A stretch of 64,000 nucleotides of DNA, taken from the NCBI RefSeq assembly GCF_032884065.1, contig NC_088873.1, positions 124,001-188,000 of the forward strand, given 5' to 3'. Position numbers and translations under genes: made by a program. This DNA comes from Artemia franciscana. Lineage: Eukaryota; Arthropoda; Branchiopoda; Anostraca; Artemiidae. The notes under the pieces were generated by a model that was not told the origin of the DNA, searched no databases, and worked only from the letters and a program-made list of their open reading frames with translations. Positions within the stretch are counted from its first letter, which is position 1. Each line of letters begins with the position of its first letter. Of this stretch, positions 58,022 through 64,000 are shown in pieces.

Positions 58022-58164
58022 AAGAGTCTATGCCAAAAAACTTGCGGCTGATAGAGAAAGTAAAAAAAAGAAAGCGTGCCGAGGAATCACAAGAACAGCA
58101 AGAAAACAGGCTTGCGGCTGATAGGGAAAGTAAGAACAGAAAGCGTGCCGAGGAATCACAATAT
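57979..58164 (+). pseudogene. N-terminal remnant of a Helitron protein
   Basis: MTEEHTMATAEEAAQ leads, after a one-base slip in an A run near 58065, into KKLAADRESK, then RKRAEESQEQQE, NRLAADRESK and NRKRAEESQ. This is a basic, coiled-coil-like repeat of about 22 residues. Repeated RLAADRE-type modules precede the Rep domain in several animal Helitron proteins as I remember them. It is cut by the AT-rich boundary near 58160. Confidence 0.5.
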
Positions 58165-58190
58165 ATATGTATATATCTATATATAAATAT

Positions 58191-58216
58191 AGCTGTTGGG
58201 GTGGCGCTTCGCGCCA
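58191..58216 (-). mobile_element. Helitron 3'-terminal hairpin, minus orientation
   Basis: gctgttggggtggcgcttcg is the complement of the Helitron 3' end (hairpin ggcgc-gaa-gcgcc, then accccaacagct). The terminal four bases read CTAT rather than CTAG, so the end is mutated. Confidence 0.7.
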
Positions 58217-58760
58217 TGTAACCTTGGCTTAAAAAAGGTAAAAACTACAAAAAAAACTAAAAAGATAAAAAACTAAAAACTAATAAAAAAAACTAAAAAA
58301 ACTAAAAACTGAAAAAGAAAAAAAAACAAAAAAAGAAAAAAAACTGACAAATAAAGGAGAAAAGAAAACTAAAAAAATAAAAATAAAAATAAAAAAAACT
58401 AAAAAAGGTAAATGTATTCAAGCCGAAGTAGCTGAGTTGGTAAAGCGTTATGTTCCAGGTTCTAGGTCCGAGAGGTTCCAGGTTCGAACCTTGGCTTTAG
58501 CATTAATACAAAAGAAGAAAAAAAAACTAAAAAAGAAAAAAAAACTAAAAAACTAAAAAAAGGTAAAAAACTAAAAACTAAAAAAGAAAAAACTAAAAAA
58601 ATTAAAAAAAGGGTAAAAACAGCAAAAAAACTAAAAAGAAAAAAACTAAAAACTAATAAAAAAAACTATAAACTGAAAAAGAAAAAAAAAACTAAAAAAA
58701 GGAAAAAACTGAAAAATAAAGGAGAAAAAGAAAAGTAAAAAATAAAAAAAATAAAAAAGG
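58217..58760. repeat. A-rich tracts flanking a tRNA-like SINE head
   Basis: (aaaaactaaaaaag)-type tracts at 58240-58420 and 58510-58760. The phrase aaccttggctt occurs both at 58218 and within the tRNA-like sequence at 58427-58507, so the A-rich tracts may be SINE tails. Confidence 0.6.
58427..58507 (+). repeat. tRNA-like sequence, probable SINE head
   Basis: gccgaag ... ctttagc can pair as an acceptor stem with one mismatch. A D-arm-like gctgagttggtaaagc and a T-arm ccagg-ttcgaac-cttgg are clear. The anticodon region is 30 nt and forms no proper stem. With an A-rich tail directly behind it, a tRNA-derived SINE is likelier than a tRNA gene. Confidence 0.6.
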
Positions 58761-58919
58761 TAAATGTTTGTCTGTCGACTGACGTGATGTTTGTCGACTA
58801 TAAGTGACGACTGGGACACAGGGACACAACTACAACGGGGACGTCGGGGGCACAGGGGGATATATAAATGACGATGGGGACACAGGAAATGTTTGATTAG
58901 CAATCACCATCAACAAAGC
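58761..58919 (+). mobile_element. truncated plus-strand Helitron piece
   Basis: gtaaatgtttgtctgtcgac is a diverged 5' region. Minisatellite units follow, then the helicase scrap (58889-58919), which ends at caacaaagc where a minus-strand Helitron 3' end begins. Confidence 0.65.
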
Positions 58920-59899
<980 letters not shown>

Positions 59900-60225
59900 C
59901 TAGCTGTTGGGGTGGCGCTTCGCGCCAATCCAACACCTAGTTGGTGGGGAGCTTCGCGCCCCCCCCAAGCCCCCCCGCGCGCGTAAGTCGTTACGCGCCA
60001 TATTAGTTACGCGCCATTGTAGTTTTGTCCCTGTGTCCCACCTGTGAATATAGATAGATTTATATATGTGTTTCAAACTACGTAAAACTTGCAAATATAC
60101 AACATTCTTGGCTTTCCCATTGTCTGTGCATATTCAAAGCCGTATATACTAATAATGACGTCATATGCAAACGCTCTTTTTACAAACAAACAAACATGCA
60201 TACACACAACTCGTTTTTATATAGA
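59900..60225 (-). mobile_element. 326-bp mini-Helitron with canonical ends
   Basis: On the minus strand it starts tctatataaaaacgagttg at 60225 (flanking A) and ends with hairpin ggcgc-gaa-gcgcc (59926-59914), accccaacag and ctag at 59903-59900 (flanking T). It retains the last helicase codons (near 60135-60070) and the 3' UTR, so it is a large internal deletion of the helicase-bearing element it adjoins. Confidence 0.88.
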
Positions 60226-60249
60226 TAGATAGATAGATAGATACAATAC

Positions 60250-61690
60250 AAATTAACTGCGTAAAACTTGCGAATATACAACATTCTTCGCTGTCCAATT
60301 GTCGCTGCATATAAATAGATTGTCAGGTTTACCGACCCTCGAACATGCAACGTACAATTTTCCATGGGAAAAACAATCAGTATTAAGATCTATACCACAT
60401 TTTTCTAATGATTGACCTTGAGCTTTGTTAATGGTGATTGCAAATGCTAATCGAATTGGGAATTGCAATCTTTTAAATTGAAAAGGCAGATCCGTTGGAA
60501 TCATGGGAATGCGAGGAATAAGAACAGCCTCACCCTCAAAAGGCCCTGTCAAGATTGTGGCCTCTATTAAGTTTTCCATTGTTTTTTTACGGCAAGTCGC
60601 GTGCCATTGCAAAGCTTTGGTGGGTTGATATTTCATAAAAGTATTATTGGTACGCCTATTTTTAGTTGTAGCACGTGTGGTGGAAACCCTGAAAGATCTA
60701 TGGAATTTAAAAATTCAGATGGATAATTAACCGCTTCATTTGGTTCCAAAACTGTGTCGACTGACTTGTAAAGGACTGCCTGGTCCCGAATCTTGGTCAA
60801 AACAATATTGTTGATTTCGTGGACGTCTATATTTTTGGGTGCGAGAATCGCTCTTTCACTTAGCCATTTATTATTTTATAATTTTTTAGAATATTCGGAA
60901 ATACTTTTTCAATCAATTCATTTTTGGACGTCACTAAATTACAGAAATCAGCAGGTAGTTGTATACGTCCTGAAATTGAGTCTACTGGGAGCTTTCCGTT
61001 TCCAATTGCCAGCAATTGATCTGAAAATGTTTGACCAGAGTCATCGTTTTGCAATCGGACACGCATATTTGTAGTTAATTTTAATATTTTTACGTGTGCC
61101 CATAAATTAGAATTTTTCAGGCAAGCATTCATTTCGTCTGCTGGAGTTGATCTAGGTATTATAGGTAATGTTTGCCTGAAATCTCCCGCGAGCAATATTA
61201 ATGTGCTGCCAAAGGGTTTCGAATTCCCTCTTAAATCTTTCAAGCATTGATCCAGCGCCTCGAGCGATTTTTTGTGTGCCATTGTGCACTCATCCCAAAT
61301 AATAAGTTTGCATTGCTGCAATACTTTACCCATCCCAGATGATTTGGAAATATTGCACGTGGGAGTTTCTGTAGAATGCAAATTCAGAGGCAATTTCAAA
61401 GCGGAATGAGCAGTTCTTCCACCAGGCAGCAATGTTGCGGCTATTCCGGACGACGCAATTGCCAACGCTATATCATTTTTTGATCGAATTGATGCCAGAA
61501 TCAGTTTTATCACAAACGTTTTACCAGTACCTCCCGGCGCATCCAAAAAGAAAATTTCTCCAACGTTGTTATCGACACAATGCATTATCGTATCATAAAT
61601 GTCTTTTTGTTCCGACGTTAACTTGGAAATGTTATTTTGTACATACGACAATAGATCACTCGTACTGTAACTTTGTTCATGATCCAATTC
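60250..61690 (-). pseudogene. Helitron RepHel helicase domain, decayed
   Basis: A 275-codon frame (61687-60860) and a 127-codon frame (60636-60253), with a segment in a third frame between, form a PIF1-like SF1B helicase. In the first frame: Walker A GGTGKT at residues 52-57, Walker B IIWDE at 129-133, motif III GDFRQ at 168-172, TTNMR at 205-209. The bridging part reads NKWLSERAILAPKN and EPNEAVNYPSEFLNSIDL. The last frame has FAITINKAQGQSLEKCG and KLYVACSRVGKPDNLFI (motifs V-VI). Damage: frameshift near 60860, a TGA in LLL*NINPP near 60632 (CGA to TGA fits CpG decay), frameshift in an A run near 60590. The N-terminal HUH nuclease is not present upstream; 'tttttttttatccag' near 61714 could be an intron end or a truncation point. 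The domain unwinds DNA during rolling-circle transposition. Confidence 0.92.
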
Positions 61691-62249
61691 TACACATGTC
61701 GAAACAGCACTGGATAAAAAAAAAGCATCATGTTATGTATTCAAGTTCATCGTAGTTAAATTATGTACACCAACCATTAAATGTTTAATGCTTCAAGTAA
61801 ATTAATCAAGTTAGACAAGAATAATCAATATTAATACCTTGTGATGGCGTAGTGGATACAGCTATACTTTCTGGCCGAAGGTTTGGAAGTTCAATCCTAC
61901 GTGTCGCAAGGCAACTTGAACATATGTATTGTATTGATCATCAACTAGTTCTGCTCTAATTATCGTTATTCTTACAAACATAATTACATTTTAATTCTCA
62001 TTATCATTTCCCTCTATAAAAAAGCATTTTTTTAAGTGTGATGTTCACTCTGGTTTATTTTTCAAGTTTAATTTTCTTGAGAATAACAAAATAAGTAATC
62101 CTCTTTACTAGTTTTAGAGATTTTTTAGCACTTTTTGAATTTTTGATAAAAATATTTATCTTTCGTTTATCGTTAATACCTTTCGTTAATACGTTTATCT
62201 TTCGACAAGATATAATAAGGATTATATATTGGATCGATATCGTTCCTTA
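61691..62249. other. stretch upstream of the helicase containing a tRNA-like SINE head
   Basis: Apart from the tRNA-like sequence at 61846-61918 no gene is seen. The Rep nuclease domain expected here for an autonomous Helitron is absent. Confidence 0.5.
61846..61918 (+). repeat. tRNA-like sequence, probable SINE head
   Basis: ttgtgatggcgtagtggata has a good A box (tggcgtagtgg) and agttcaatcc is a B-box-like element. The ends cttgtga and tcgcaag can pair along seven positions. The T-arm and anticodon stems do not pair properly, so this is a SINE or tRNA relic, not a tRNA gene. Confidence 0.5.
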
Positions 62250-63715
62250 TAAATGGAGACTGTGTAAGTTTCATCGGATGTAGCTGAAACCTGATGAAGA
62301 ACAAACCTAAAAGATAAGATAATACAAGAATTATTTGAAAAGTTGTTTATCTGGGCTTTAGTAAAGAACCAACTCTAGTCCATTGTATCTGAGTAACATT
62401 AATCATGATTGTTGCGGTAGCGGCAACCTAGTAAATGACTAGCATGTATATTAGGACTATAAAAGTTTTATTAGATATAATGAAACCTAGTAAAGAATCT
62501 AGGTTGCAGCAGTAGCTAGCAACCTAGTAAAAGACGATCGAGCTCCCATATAGAGGTAGATAAAAAAAATTTACTATTAAGTTATACCTTGTCCAATATA
62601 CCTATGTGGGGAACTACCTGTCCCTTGACTTAAATAACAAGGAAAATATATTGGCGAGAAAATCCAGAAATGTGCCAGCGACCACGATGTTCTGCTTTGA
62701 TGGCAGGCTTTTTTCTTTCCCCCCACAGATAGCTAGGACATGTAAGGTCATAGAGAGCTGTTTACTGGATTGTTTTATAGAAAATCTTATTGTAAAGAAC
62801 GAGCCCTAGTCCAGTGTGACTGAAATATTAAATTAGAATGAAATTTTTAATTTAATCATGGTTGCAGCAGTTGCTGCAGCCTCGTAAAAGACGAACCACC
62901 GTCCATAATAATCAAAATTTGAAAAATATGTTTCGCAAAAACTACCTATTGAGGACCCAGAGATCGAATCATGCTGCAATAACGCACTGCAAGGCCGACG
63001 CAGGGACCTTAGTAGTCAAAAAGCGTCGTTAATCTGATACAATACAATACCTATTGAGAAAAATTGGCATCTTAGACTGATTAAAAAATGGTACCTATTA
63101 TTTTGGTTATGTATAGTAAAGAAGAAGCCCAGAGGATCAGGGAGCAGAGTCACTCAAATTCTATATCATGCCAAATATAACATCATCTTTCATGCGAAGA
63201 TTTAGTTTTCACTTAAGATATGGGCTGCAGTGGCAGCTAGCAACCTATTAGGAACATTTCTTTCAAAATCTTTCTGGAATAACCAGGATCCAGGCCCAAT
63301 TCTGTGTGTAATTTCAGTTTTAAAGCAGTGGATTAGAAATATTTGTCTAGTAAGATACCTTTTCTTATGTGACTAAGTTTATTATTCGTTTTGGCCAATA
63401 TGGTTTCAAATGTCAATTTACCCTTTTTGCTCTTGACATTTCCATAGTAGTGTTTACTAAGCTTCAATTTTTTTTTTTTTTACTATAATAAAGAACGAAT
63501 ATACACTTTAAAAAAAAAAGCACTTAAATAAAGCTATATGAAGGGTCTATATAGTTCACTATAAATTGTGACTATGTAAGTTTCATCCGACATATCCGAA
63601 GCCTAAAAAAAATATTAAGGCAAATGGAAACAAAAAATTCAAGATAGTAAAAGGAATGATAAAGAATGAACTCTAACCCATAGTAAAGTAATTTAGCAAG
63701 CTTGGCACAAAAGAG
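62250..63715. repeat. degenerate repeats of ~0.4 kb spacing
   Basis: agtaaagaaccaactctagt, cattgtatctgag and 'gcggcaacctagtaaa' near 62360-62435 recur as taaagaacgagccctagtcc ... gcagcctcgtaaaag near 62790-62890 and as a weaker form near 63115-63260. tatgtaagtttcatccga (63570) repeats tgtgtaagtttcatcgga (62263). No gene is recognised. Confidence 0.5.
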
Positions 63716-63905
63716 GAAAAAGAAAACTGAAAAGAGAAAAAAGGCAAAAAACTAAAAAAAACTATAAAGAAAAAAAAAATAAAAAATAAAAAAAAATTAA
63801 AAAAAGAAAAAACGTAAAAAAATAAAAAAGGTGATAAACTAAAAGGAAAACAAACTAAAAAAAAGCTAAAAAACTAAAAAAAAAACAGAAAAAACTAAAA
63901 AAAAA
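63716..63905. repeat. A-rich (aaaaactaaaaaaag)n tract
   Basis: Same composition as the tracts inside the Helitron cluster (53936-54215, 58240-58760), here without recognisable Helitron ends. Confidence 0.8.
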
Positions 63906-64000
63906 CTGGGAATTGCACAAATATTTCAATATATTTTGACAATAGATTAAAGTAATTCGAAAACCTTAAAACAGATACCGAGGTTTATTATAAATTGTTT

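Larger units (their letters stand above)
57698..58190 (+). mobile_element. Helitron 5' fragment with N-terminal coding remnant
   Basis: tataaaaataagttgtctgt, then gtctgtcgagtgacgtcatg, matches the 5' end at 53620 but lacks the outer TCTATA. A 100-bp tandem duplication (57822-57921 and 57922-58021) follows, then coding remnant to about 58164. No 3' terminus belongs to this fragment in the plus orientation. Confidence 0.65.

Noticed and set aside
58427..58507. Functional tRNA gene
   Set aside because: Acceptor and T arms are fair but the anticodon region is too long and unpaired.
60793..61755. Plus-strand frames of 93 and 107 codons
   Set aside because: Antisense shadows of the Helitron helicase.
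62280..62315. Hammerhead core at cctgatgaagaac
   Set aside because: CTGATGA is present but no stem II and no GAAA at the required distance.

Overview
This 64 kb window is eukaryotic DNA from an invertebrate, most likely an arthropod. It is AT-rich, has spliced coding segments with gtaagt donors, and has no operons, ribosome binding sites or long bacterial ORFs. It is saturated with decayed transposable elements. The wording of several dispersed repeats reminds me of brine shrimp (Artemia) sequence; this rests on memory and could not be checked. No bacterial defence system, CRISPR array, rRNA operon or intact tRNA gene is visible.

Layout. 0.9-3.3 kb: minus-strand CR1/Jockey-like LINE. 3.7-8 kb: hairpin ('family H') and terminal-hairpin ('family B') repeats plus two tandem arrays. 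8.1-9.7 kb: rearranged RTE-like LINE. 9.7-11 kb: H and B repeats. 11.1-13.4 kb: second RTE copy on the minus strand, split by a 1,663 bp hAT transposon (11626-13288) with matching termini and an exact 8 bp target duplication. 13.8-17.05 kb: long but broken CR1-like LINE. 17.8-21.1 kb: two unusual tandem-repeat fields. 21.5-24.2 kb: a LINE tail and Penelope-like pieces. 24.2-29 kb: inverted-repeat elements (MITEs, a long foldback, a tRNA-derived SINE). 29.64-29.94 kb: an orphan exon with good splice sites. 30-46.9 kb: more H and B repeats, a 367 bp TA microsatellite, a LINE tail, a 0.4 kb tandem family and a promoter-like cluster.

The one recognisable host gene is a secreted pancreatic-lipase-family enzyme on the plus strand. 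Two consecutive exons are seen, 47858-48143 and 51774-52005. They carry the HGFG oxyanion region and the GFSLG nucleophile elbow. The exons for the catalytic Asp and His were not found downstream, so the gene either runs past the window across an intron of over 12 kb or is broken. Its 3.6 kb intron holds two decayed copies of the end of the first exon and a near-perfect 270 bp tandem duplication.

From 53.6 kb on the sequence is a Helitron graveyard. It contains a plus-strand non-autonomous element (53620-54919), a fragment with N-terminal coding remnants, composite minus-strand pieces, a 326 bp mini-Helitron with canonical ends (59900-60225), and a decayed Helitron helicase (61687 down to about 60250). 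Several derivatives keep the same scrap of helicase motif VI with the same 6 bp deletion. TA microsatellites sit at or near Helitron termini. I found nothing I could call a new functional system. The observations most worth following are the family-H long hairpins, the conserved terminal hairpin of family B, the shared Helitron deletion scrap, the hAT-in-RTE nesting and the repeated hammerhead-like motifs near Penelope-type sequence.
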